Source: an uncultured Ruminococcus sp. (lineage in GTDB: Bacteria > Bacillota > Clostridia > Oscillospirales > Ruminococcaceae). From it: a stretch of DNA of 64,000 bases. The position numbers and the translations under genes are program-made. The stretch spans positions 15,255 to 79,254 of the forward strand of contig CALANW010000011.1 in assembly GCA_937926145.1 (NCBI GenBank), in the 5' to 3' direction. This document shows positions 8,038 to 15,365 of the stretch, one piece after another (within the stretch, counting starts at the first letter, position 1; every line of letters begins with the position of its first letter). Under the pieces are notes generated by a model that saw nothing but the letters and a program-made list of their open reading frames with translations, ran no database searches and was not told where the DNA came from.

Positions 8038-9273
8038 ATGAGAAGAGTTGTAATCACAGGTATGGGCACAGTAAACCCTCTCGGAAAGAACGTTGAGGAA
8101 TACTGGGCAAATATAAAGGCTAACAAAAACGGTCTGTCATATATCGACCAGTTCGACGCAAGCGACTTTGATGTTAAGATCGTCGGCGCGGTAAAGGATT
8201 TTGACAGCTCAAAATATATCGATAAAAAAGAAGCAAAGAGAATGGACCGCTTTACGCAGTTCGCAGTCTGCTCCGCTATGGAAGCGCTCGAAAATGCGGG
8301 AACCGACCTTAAAGACCTCGACCCGTTCAAGGTTGGCGTTATTGTCGGCGTTGGCATCGGCGGACTTAACCTTACCGAAGAAGAGGTTACAAAGTTCAAC
8401 ACAAAGCCTGACAAGGTTTCCGTTTTCTTTATCCCTATGATGATAGGAAATATGGCGGCTGGCACAGTTGCGATGCGCACAGGCTTCAAGGGCGACAACT
8501 TCTGCACGACTACAGCTTGCTCTTCCGCAACACACGCTATCGGCGAAGCTTTCCGCAAGATCAAGGACGGCTATCTCGACGCTGCTCTCTGCGGTGGTAC
8601 GGAAGCTTGTATCTCACGTTTTGCACTTTCGGGCTTCAACAATATGCATGCTCTTTCAAGAGCAACAGAGCTTGACAAGGCTTCGACTCCGTTCGACCTC
8701 AACCGTCAGGGATTTGTTCTCGGCGAGGGTTCGGGCATTCTCGTTCTCGAAGAGCTTGAACACGCAAAGGCAAGAGGCGCAAACATTATCTGCGAGATCG
8801 CAGGCTACGGCGCAACGGGCGATGCTTACCACATGACAAGTCCGTCCCCGACGGGCGAAGCTGCCGCTTATGCTATGAAACACGCTTACGAAGAAGCAGG
8901 ACTTAAAGCCGATGAAGTAAACTATATCAACGCTCACGGCACTTCCACGGGACTTAACGATAAGTATGAAACAACGGCTGTCAAGCTCGCTCTCGGCGAG
9001 GACGCTGCAAGAAAGACCGTTATCAACTCCACAAAGTCGATGACGGGACATCTCCTCGGTGCGGCAGGCGCAGTCGAAGCTATCGTTACGGCTCTTTCCG
9101 TCAAGGAAGGCTTCGTTCACAAGACGCTCGGATTCACAACGCCCGACCCCGAATGTGACCTTGACTACGCAGTTGACGGCAACAGAAATGTTGACATCAA
9201 GGGTGCGCTTTCCAATTCTCTCGGCTTCGGCGGACACAATGCAACTATCTGCCTGAAGAAATACACCGACTAA
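8038..9273 (+). CDS. fabF: Beta-ketoacyl-ACP synthase II
   Basis: 411 aa, full length. Elongating condensing enzyme. Cys-His-His active site: Cys in TACSSATHA, His in NAHGTST, His in TGHLLGAAGA; the gate motif GFGGHNA is near the C-terminus. AAAAGGAG precedes the ATG. It is 13 bp from accB. As the only elongating synthase seen here it probably handles all extension steps, though others could lie elsewhere. Confidence 0.95.
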   Translation: MRRVVITGMGTVNPLGKNVEEYWANIKANKNGLSYIDQFDASDFDVKIVGAVKDFDSSKYIDKKEAKRMDRFTQFAVCSAMEALENAGTDLKDLDPFKVGVIVGVGIGGLNLTEEEVTKFNTKPDKVSVFFIPMMIGNMAAGTVAMRTGFKGDNFCTTTACSSATHAIGEAFRKIKDGYLDAALCGGTEACISRFALSGFNNMHALSRATELDKASTPFDLNRQGFVLGEGSGILVLEELEHAKARGANIICEIAGYGATGDAYHMTSPSPTGEAAAYAMKHAYEEAGLKADEVNYINAHGTSTGLNDKYETTAVKLALGEDAARKTVINSTKSMTGHLLGAAGAVEAIVTALSVKEGFVHKTLGFTTPDPECDLDYAVDGNRNVDIKGALSNSLGFGGHNATICLKKYTD

Positions 9274-9286
9274 GGAGAAAAATACA

Positions 9287-9769
9287 ATGAGTGAAAAATT
9301 ATTGAGCAAAGAAGCTCTCGAAGCTGTCGAGAAGCTTGCTGATATTGTGAATAACAAGGAGCTTGAAGAGGTAACTATCGCAAACGGCGACAATGTTATC
9401 ACGGTAAAGGGCAGAAGATGTCCTCCTCCGATGCCAATGGGTATGCCGCCTTTCCAGCATGATATGATGCCCGTGACGATGAACGCCGCAGCAGCAGGCG
9501 CAGCACCGACCGTTGAAGCGCAGAACGCCGTATGCGGAAACGTCGTAAAAGCGCCTATCGTCGGAACTTTCTATGCCGCTCCCGACCCGAGCAAGCCGCC
9601 TTTCGCAGAGGTAGGCAAGCACGTCAAGAAGGGCGACGTTCTTATGATAATCGAATCGATGAAGCTCATGAACGAGATCACGAGCGAATATGACGGCGTT
9701 GTAAAGCAGATACTCGTCAAGAACGGCGAAGCTGTTGACTACGATCAGCCCGTTATGATAATTGAATAA
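9287..9769 (+). CDS. accB: Biotin carboxyl carrier protein of acetyl-CoA carboxylase
   Basis: 160 aa. The C-terminal ~78 residues form the biotinyl domain with the biotinylated Lys in ESMKLMNE, preceded by APIVGTFY. A flexible Pro/Met/Ala linker (~45-80) joins it to an N-terminal helical part. It carries biotin between AccC and the AccA/AccD transferase. Start has AAGGAG at good spacing. Confidence 0.95.
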   Translation: MSEKLLSKEALEAVEKLADIVNNKELEEVTIANGDNVITVKGRRCPPPMPMGMPPFQHDMMPVTMNAAAAGAAPTVEAQNAVCGNVVKAPIVGTFYAAPDPSKPPFAEVGKHVKKGDVLMIIESMKLMNEITSEYDGVVKQILVKNGEAVDYDQPVMIIE

Positions 9770-9781
9770 GGGAGAAAGCTT

Positions 9782-10210
9782 ATGGCTGTTATGAATAAAG
9801 AGCAGATAATGGAGATAATCCCCCACAGAGATCCGTTTATGCTCATCGACACTATCGAAGAGATCGAATACGGCAAAAGAGTCGTTGCCACAAAATATAT
9901 GTCCCCCGATGAATTCTGGTTCAAGGGACACTTCCCCGAATATCCCGTCGTTCCGGGCGTTCTTATGCTTGAAATGTGCGCTCAGGCAGGCGCTGTCGCT
10001 CTTCTCGGACTTCCCGAAAACAAGGGTAAGATCGGATTTTTCGGCGGCATAAAGGAAGCAAAGTTCCGCCGTCAGGTAGTCCCCGGCGATACGCTTCGCA
10101 TCGAAGTTGAGATAATCAAGGTAAAAGGCCCTGTAGGCGTAGGCAAGTGCGTTGCCACGGTAAACGGCGAAAAGGCTGTTTCCGCAGAGATATCTTTTGC
10201 TATAAAATAA
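9782..10210 (+). CDS. fabZ: 3-hydroxyacyl-ACP dehydratase
   Basis: 142 aa hot-dog enzyme. Visible motifs are IPHRDPFMLID, GHFPEYPVVPGVLM with the catalytic His, and LEMCAQAG with the catalytic Glu. It dehydrates 3-hydroxyacyl-ACP. It sits 12 bp after accB and 29 bp before accC, an order common in Firmicute fab clusters. No enoyl-ACP reductase gene follows. Confidence 0.95.
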   Translation: MAVMNKEQIMEIIPHRDPFMLIDTIEEIEYGKRVVATKYMSPDEFWFKGHFPEYPVVPGVLMLEMCAQAGAVALLGLPENKGKIGFFGGIKEAKFRRQVVPGDTLRIEVEIIKVKGPVGVGKCVATVNGEKAVSAEISFAIK

Positions 10211-10239
10211 TTTTTGATCCTTGAAAGGATTTTCGTGCT

Positions 10240-11586
10240 ATGTTTAAAAAAGTTCTTATCGCCAACAGAGGTGAGATAGCTGTAAGAATAATCCGCGCCT
10301 GCCGCGAACTCGGCATAAAGACGGTTGCGGTCTATTCCACAGCGGATAAGTCGGCTCTCCACGCGAGGATAGCCGATGAAGCGGTCTGCATAGGTCCTGC
10401 GGCAACAAAGGACAGCTACCTTAACGAGAAGTCCATTTTCGCTGCCTGCGAGATAACGGGCGCAGACGCTATCCACCCCGGCTTCGGTTTTCTTTCGGAA
10501 AATGCGGCATTCGCGCGCAACTGCGGCAAATGCGGAATAAACTTTATAGGACCTTCACCCGAGTCTATCGAAATGCTCGGCGATAAGGCAGCTGCGAAAA
10601 AGGCTATGAAAGCTGCGGGAGTGCCCGTTATCCCCGGTTCGGACGGCGCTGTTCCAACAATGGAAGAAGCAAAGCGCCTTGCCGCAGAGGAGATAGGCTT
10701 TCCACTCATGGTAAAGGCCTCCGCAGGCGGCGGCGGACGAGGCATACGCCTTGTTGAGCGTATGGAAGACCTCGAAAACGCTATACTTACGGCAAAGCAG
10801 GAAGCGCTGAATTTCTTCGGCGATGACAGCATATATATGGAAAAATTCATCGTTGACCCGAAGCATATCGAGTTCCAGATACTTGCCGACAAGCACGGAA
10901 ATGTTGTTCACCTCGGCGAGCGTGACTGCTCGATGCAGAGAAGAAATCAGAAAGTGCTTGAAGAAACTCCGTCAACGATAATGACACCCGAGCTTCGCGC
11001 AAAAATGGGCGCGGCGGCTGTTTCCGCTGCAAAGGTCTGCAAATATTTCAACGCAGGAACGATAGAATTCCTCGTTGACAAGAACGGCGACTTCTACTTT
11101 ATGGAGATGAACACCCGAATCCAGGTAGAACACCCTATCACAGAAGCGATTACGGGCATCGACCTTGTAAAAGCACAGATGAAGATCGCCGCAGGCGAGG
11201 GACTTCCCTATAAGCAGGAAGATATCGAGTTCAGAGGTCACTCTATCGAGTGCAGAATAAACGCCGAATCCCCCGAACACGACTTCCGCCCCTGCCCCGG
11301 AAAGATATCATCGCTCTATACCCCCGGCGGTCCGGGAATACGCGTTGACAGCGCGGCTTATCAGGGTTACACGATACCGCCTTACTATGACAGCATGATA
11401 GCGAAGCTCATCGTTCACGCGCCGACAAGAGAAGAAGCTATCGCGAAGATGAAATGGGCGCTCTCCGAATTCATCGTTGAGGGCGTTGATACGAATATAG
11501 ACTTCCAGCTGAGCCTTATCCGTGACCCCGTTTTTGAATCGGGAAAATATGATATCGGCTATCTCGGAAGAAAAATGAGCAAGTAA
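10240..11586 (+). CDS. accC: Acetyl-CoA carboxylase, biotin carboxylase subunit
   Basis: 448 aa ATP-grasp enzyme; carboxylates the biotin on AccB using ATP and bicarbonate. Motifs: VLIANRGEIAVRI, ATP-binding loop KASAGGGGRGI, HIEFQILADKHGN, MEMNTRIQVEHP. Length is normal. It is followed by two zinc-ribbon genes before accD, which breaks the usual accC-accD-accA order. Confidence 0.96.
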   Translation: MFKKVLIANRGEIAVRIIRACRELGIKTVAVYSTADKSALHARIADEAVCIGPAATKDSYLNEKSIFAACEITGADAIHPGFGFLSENAAFARNCGKCGINFIGPSPESIEMLGDKAAAKKAMKAAGVPVIPGSDGAVPTMEEAKRLAAEEIGFPLMVKASAGGGGRGIRLVERMEDLENAILTAKQEALNFFGDDSIYMEKFIVDPKHIEFQILADKHGNVVHLGERDCSMQRRNQKVLEETPSTIMTPELRAKMGAAAVSAAKVCKYFNAGTIEFLVDKNGDFYFMEMNTRIQVEHPITEAITGIDLVKAQMKIAAGEGLPYKQEDIEFRGHSIECRINAESPEHDFRPCPGKISSLYTPGGPGIRVDSAAYQGYTIPPYYDSMIAKLIVHAPTREEAIAKMKWALSEFIVEGVDTNIDFQLSLIRDPVFESGKYDIGYLGRKMSK

Positions 11587-11606
11587 ATGATATAGGGGGA
11601 ATTGCT

Positions 11607-12215
11607 GTGCAGAATTGTCCTGTATGCGGAGGAACGGTCGTGGACGGCGTATGCCTTTCCTGCGGCTATAAAATACCGACTGAAAATGATATCGTTACGC
11701 CCGTAAACAGTTCCGATGCGCCTGATTGGGCGGAAATGGACAGCATAAGCGTTCCTTCGGCTGAAAGCGTGAGTCAAGAGCTTGTGCCGAAGCCTGCTTC
11801 GTATGCAAATGCGAAAAAATATATCCCCGAACCCGAAAAAGAGGAAAAAAGACTTCCTCCGCCGACGAATTATACCCATATTTCATATACGCCTGAGGAA
11901 ACACACGAAGAACCGCCGAAAGCTTCTGAAATTTTTGCCCATGGCTTCGTTGACGAGGTGAAAAAGCACTGGTGGAAAGTGCTTCTTATAGCAATAGTGC
12001 CTGTTTCGGCAATATTTATCGGCTTTTACTATATCGCAAAGGGCGGCGGAGGAAGACGGCGCTTTGTTGCCGTTGATCCTGAAAAGGTAAATTTTAAATA
12101 TATATTTACGGGAATATTGTTCCTTGCGATCGGCACGGGAATGACAGTATCGGGCTGGGATCCGATAGGTCTGAATGAATGGGTAATGGACATTATGAGG
12201 CACAGCCATTGGTGA
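11607..12215 (+). CDS. Zinc-ribbon membrane protein in the acc operon
   Basis: 202 aa, GTG start with AGGGGGA 6 bases upstream. Residues 1-20 form a compact four-Cys ribbon (CPVCGG...CLSCGY). A Pro/Glu/Ser-rich linker follows (~25-110), then two membrane helices (about 122-142 and 165-183) and a short tail. There is no catalytic domain. It lies 20 bp after accC and 17 bp before a second protein with the same N-terminus, so they are probably partners or a diverged duplicate pair. Function unknown; scaffolding the carboxylase at the membrane is only a guess. Confidence 0.75.
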   Translation: MQNCPVCGGTVVDGVCLSCGYKIPTENDIVTPVNSSDAPDWAEMDSISVPSAESVSQELVPKPASYANAKKYIPEPEKEEKRLPPPTNYTHISYTPEETHEEPPKASEIFAHGFVDEVKKHWWKVLLIAIVPVSAIFIGFYYIAKGGGGRRRFVAVDPEKVNFKYIFTGILFLAIGTGMTVSGWDPIGLNEWVMDIMRHSHW

Positions 12216-12232
12216 TTTAAGGAGTGATCGTT

Positions 12233-12871
12233 CTGGCACAGCATAGATGTCCGCTTTGCGGCGGAAGAATTTTGCACGGCGAATGTGCCGACTGCGGTTA
12301 CAGACTTCCCGATGAGGATAAGCTTTCAGCGCCCTATAACCTCGACCCCGATGACGACCGCCCCGAAGCTTTTGCGCCTGCCCCCGAAAAATACGAAATG
12401 CCCGAAGCGAAAGCAGTACGTCCATATACCGAGCAGGACGGCGGAAATGCCGCACCCGTTAGGGAACGCTCCGCGCCAAATATACCGAATATCAAAGTTG
12501 CTCCAACGCAGACGCAGTTCAACAACCCTTATGCGCCGAATAATCAGAACAATGCTCCTGCGCAAAATGCACAGCAAACTCCCGTAAACAATCAGCAGGG
12601 CTGGCAGAATCCGTACAACTATAATCCTGTACAGCGCCCGATGGGAGGAAACACAAATTGGAATTCCTCTCAGAATTCACAAAAGCAGGGCGGAATGCTG
12701 GCGGCGCTCATAGTGCTGCTGATGCTCACGCTTTTTGCTCCGTTCTTCGGAGTTGTCGGACTTATTCTAAACGGCAGCTTCGGCTCAAAGCTGAATGCGG
12801 GTACAAGAAAGCTTTTTACTGTTCTGTTCATTATAGCGATCGCTTTGTCGAATATCATAGGCAGGGCATAA
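12233..12871 (+). CDS. Second zinc-ribbon membrane protein, likely CTG start
   Basis: 212 aa from the chosen start. N-terminal ribbon CPLCGG...CADCGY matches the preceding gene, then an Asn/Gln/Pro-rich low-complexity linker (~50-150) and C-terminal hydrophobic segments (~155-182 and ~194-208). A GTG at 12224 overlaps the AAGGAG ribosome binding site itself and is unlikely. CTG at 12233 is 8 bases from it and gives a protein starting MAQHRCPLCGG. Other zinc-ribbon proteins of this kind are membrane-associated and uncharacterised. Confidence 0.65.
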   Translation: MAQHRCPLCGGRILHGECADCGYRLPDEDKLSAPYNLDPDDDRPEAFAPAPEKYEMPEAKAVRPYTEQDGGNAAPVRERSAPNIPNIKVAPTQTQFNNPYAPNNQNNAPAQNAQQTPVNNQQGWQNPYNYNPVQRPMGGNTNWNSSQNSQKQGGMLAALIVLLMLTLFAPFFGVVGLILNGSFGSKLNAGTRKLFTVLFIIAIALSNIIGRA

Positions 12872-12982
12872 TAAAACAAAAACTTAAAAATACGAAAATA
12901 AACGCTTAACGACGTTTTTTATAGATTTATAAATTTTATAAATTCATACCGAAAAATTTCCGCAAAGGAGTGTAAACAGAAA

Positions 12983-13885
12983 GTGCTTGAAGATTTACTT
13001 GATGTTGTAAAGCTCAGATTCAATGTCAATACAGCGGCAGAAACCGATAAGGACGATGAAAAGGACGATAAAGCCGAGAACAAGGTCGAGATACCGAAAG
13101 ACCTCGCTTTCAAATGTCCCCGCTGCCTGAATATGATAATGACCGATGAGCTTGTAAAAAATCTCAAGGTCTGCCCCGAGTGCGGCTATCATTCGAGGAT
13201 ATCGTCCGAGGAAAGACTCAACCTTACAGTTGACAAGGGAAGCTTCATCGAATTTGACAAGGATATGGTGAGCAAGAACCCTATCGATTTCCCGGGTTAT
13301 GACCAGAAGCAGGACGAGCTTCGCAAAAAGACAGGTCTGCGCGACGCTGTTATCACGGGCGAATGTAAGATACGCGGTATCCGCTGCGTTATCGGCATTA
13401 TGGACTCGCGCTATATGATGGCTTCAATGGGCAGCGTTGTCGGCGAAAAGATAACAAGAGCCTTTGAATACGGCGCAGAGCATAAGCTCCCAGTTATAAT
13501 GTTCACCGCATCGGGCGGCGCGCGTATGCAGGAAGGCATTGTTTCCCTTATGCAAATGGCTAAGACGAGCGGCGCTGTCGGAAAGCTTGCCGAAGCAGGT
13601 CAGCTTTACATCGCAGTTATGACCGACCCGACAACGGGCGGCGTTACGGCTTCGTTCGCTTCGCTCGGTGATATCATCATCGCCGAACCGAAGGTCGTTA
13701 TCGGCTTTGCGGGAAGAAGAGTTATTGAGGGCACGATAAAACAGCGACTTCCCGATGATTTCCAGACATCGGAGTTTATGCTCGAACACGGTTTTGTTGA
13801 CCTCATTGCGGAAAGAAAGACGATGCGCAGAACGCTTGCGCACATATTAAAGCTTAACGGCTATAAGCCTGCGGAGGAAGTGTAA
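12983..13885 (+). CDS. accD: Acetyl-CoA carboxylase, carboxyltransferase beta subunit
   Basis: 300 aa, GTG start behind AAGGAG. The N-terminal zinc finger (CPRC...CPEC, about residues 48-70) and the crotonase-like core with FTASGGARMQEG and PTTGGVTASFA identify AccD. It transfers CO2 from carboxybiotin to acetyl-CoA together with AccA, whose ATG follows 2 bp after this stop, implying tight coupling. The first ~40 residues are charged and longer than in short homologues. Confidence 0.95.
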   Translation: MLEDLLDVVKLRFNVNTAAETDKDDEKDDKAENKVEIPKDLAFKCPRCLNMIMTDELVKNLKVCPECGYHSRISSEERLNLTVDKGSFIEFDKDMVSKNPIDFPGYDQKQDELRKKTGLRDAVITGECKIRGIRCVIGIMDSRYMMASMGSVVGEKITRAFEYGAEHKLPVIMFTASGGARMQEGIVSLMQMAKTSGAVGKLAEAGQLYIAVMTDPTTGGVTASFASLGDIIIAEPKVVIGFAGRRVIEGTIKQRLPDDFQTSEFMLEHGFVDLIAERKTMRRTLAHILKLNGYKPAEEV

Positions 13886-13887
13886 AA

Positions 13888-14703
13888 ATGGAAATGAACA
13901 ATAAACTTACGCCTCCCGAAAAGCTCGACCTTATAAGAGATAAGGACAGACCGACCGTCCGTGACTATATCCCGATGATATTCGATGAATTCATCGAGCT
14001 TCACGGCGACCGCTACTACGGCGACGACAGAGCGATAATCGGCGGTTTGGCTTCGATAAAGGGCATTGCCGTTACGGTCATTGCCGAGGTAAAGGGAAGA
14101 AATCTCAACGAAAACAAGGAATCCAACTTTGCAATGCCGCACCCCGAGGGCTACAGAAAGGCTCTCCGACTGGCAAAGCAGGCGGAGAAGTTCCACCGTC
14201 CCGTTGTATGCTTCATCGATACTCCCGGCGCATTCTGCGGAGTTGAAGCGGAGAACCGCGGTCAGGGCGAGGCTATCGCAAGAAATATAATGGAATTTAT
14301 GACGCTCAGAACGCCCGTTATCTCCATCGTACTCGGTGAGGGCGGCAGCGGCGGCGCACTTGCACTCGGCGTATGCGACAGGCTTGCGGTGCTGGAAAAC
14401 TCTATCTATTCGGTAATTTCACCAAGAGGGTTCGCATCGATACTCTGGAAGGACGGCGGAAGAGAGCGTGAAGCCGCTTCAATAATGAAGATAACGGCTG
14501 ATGATATGCTCGAACTCGGCGTTGCTGAGGAGATAATAAGCGAGCCTTTCGGCGGTGCGCAGAACGATCCAAAGGAAACTGCCGAAAATATCTCAGAATT
14601 TTTGTTGAAAACGCTGAAAGAAAAAATGGCAATAGATATTGACGTTTTGCTAAATGAACGATATACTAAGTTTAGAAAAATCGGCGAGTTCGAGGAACTC
14701 TGA
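13888..14703 (+). CDS. accA: Acetyl-CoA carboxylase, carboxyltransferase alpha subunit
   Basis: 271 aa. Motifs: DFELHGDR-like FIELHGDRYYGDD, GRNLNENKESNFAMPHPEGYRKA, FIDTPGAFCGVEAENRGQGE, GEGGSGGALALG. Forms the A2B2 transferase with AccD. Somewhat shorter than E. coli AccA, as in other Firmicutes. A 151-bp structured gap separates it from acpP. Confidence 0.95.
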   Translation: MEMNNKLTPPEKLDLIRDKDRPTVRDYIPMIFDEFIELHGDRYYGDDRAIIGGLASIKGIAVTVIAEVKGRNLNENKESNFAMPHPEGYRKALRLAKQAEKFHRPVVCFIDTPGAFCGVEAENRGQGEAIARNIMEFMTLRTPVISIVLGEGGSGGALALGVCDRLAVLENSIYSVISPRGFASILWKDGGREREAASIMKITADDMLELGVAEEIISEPFGGAQNDPKETAENISEFLLKTLKEKMAIDIDVLLNERYTKFRKIGEFEEL

Positions 14704-14729
14704 TATTTCTGCAAAGAATATAAACGGAC

Positions 14730-14795
14730 AGCTTGGGGCAAAGCCGCAGCAAAGTCCTTTTATATATGGGGCAATGTCCCTACTGCGGCAAAGCT
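14730..14795 (+). promoter_or_regulatory. Intercistronic stem-loop between accA and acpP
   Basis: GCCGCAG (14743-14749) pairs with CTGCGGC (14783-14789), and outer AGCTT (14730-14734) pairs with AAGCT (14791-14795). No T-run follows. I read it as a possible RNA processing or stability element setting acpP levels apart from the upstream genes. Confidence 0.4.
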
Positions 14796-14854
14796 TGTGC
14801 AATGCTGTTATCGCTGCGAAAGCGAAACTATAAATTTTATGGAGGAAAAACAAA

Positions 14855-15082
14855 ATGGTATTTGATAAGGTAAAGGAACTGATCGTAGAACAGCTCGACG
14901 TTGATGAGGACAGCGTTACATCAGGCGCTAACATTCAGGACGACCTCGGCGCAGACTCCCTCGATGTTGTAGACCTCGTTATGAGCCTTGAGGAAGAATT
15001 TGACCTCGAGATCCCCGATGAAGCTGTTGAAACCATCAAGACAGTCGGCGATATCGTTAAGTATATCGAAGACAATCAGTGA
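14855..15082 (+). CDS. acpP: Acyl carrier protein
   Basis: 75 aa, very acidic. The phosphopantetheine-bearing Ser is in [12 protein letters not shown]. Carries the growing acyl chain for all Fab enzymes encoded upstream. GGAGG precedes the ATG. Last gene of the fab/acc cluster; a strong terminator follows at 15104. Confidence 0.97.
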   Translation: MVFDKVKELIVEQLDVDEDSVTSGANIQDDLGADSLDVVDLVMSLEEEFDLEIPDEAVETIKTVGDIVKYIEDNQ

Positions 15083-15103
15083 TCCGTTTCGTCGAAATAT
15101 GTT

Positions 15104-15145
15104 AAAGTGTATAACCTTTATCGGGTTATACACTTTTATTTTTGT
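15104..15145 (+). terminator. Rho-independent terminator after acpP
   Basis: 13-bp perfect stem 15104-15116 / 15124-15136 (AAAGTGTATAACC), 7-nt loop, then a T-rich tail. Closes the fab/acc operon. Confidence 0.9.
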
Positions 15146-15187
15146 CAAAATGACTAAAACATAAATAAAAATTGGTATAAATGTATA

Positions 15188-15216
15188 TTGAAAAACATAA
15201 AGAAATGGTTTATAAT
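15188..15216 (+). promoter_or_regulatory. Sigma-A promoter for the EAL/repeat-domain gene
   Basis: TTGAAA (15188-15193), 17-bp spacer, TATAAT (15211-15216). Leaves a ~130-nt leader. I looked for the c-di-GMP-I riboswitch core in it and saw none. Confidence 0.7.
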
Positions 15217-15332
15217 AATAGAGAATAGAACTCTTTTCTGCACGATCATAGCCTAAAGCTTCGTTTTGAAAAAAAGCTGAATATATGCGGAAAAGATTGA
15301 AATAAATCAGGTCAGGAGGACTGTATCGGACA

Positions 15333-15365
15333 ATGCTCCGATGCAACGTATTGAATGATAAATAA
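15333..15365 (+). CDS. Possible 10-codon leader peptide overlapping the next start
   Basis: AGGAGG at 15314-15319 is 13 bases before an ATG that opens MLRCNVLNDK and stops at TAA (15363-15365). The stop overlaps the start region (15355) of the 1010-aa gene, which has no good ribosome binding site of its own. A stem ATCGGA/TCCGAT (15325-15342) places this ATG in its loop. Translational coupling is an inference. Confidence 0.35.
   Translation: MLRCNVLNDK

Noticed and set aside
15217..15354. Possible c-di-GMP riboswitch before the EAL gene
   Set aside because: The conserved core bases and paired stems of c-di-GMP-I or -II are not visible.
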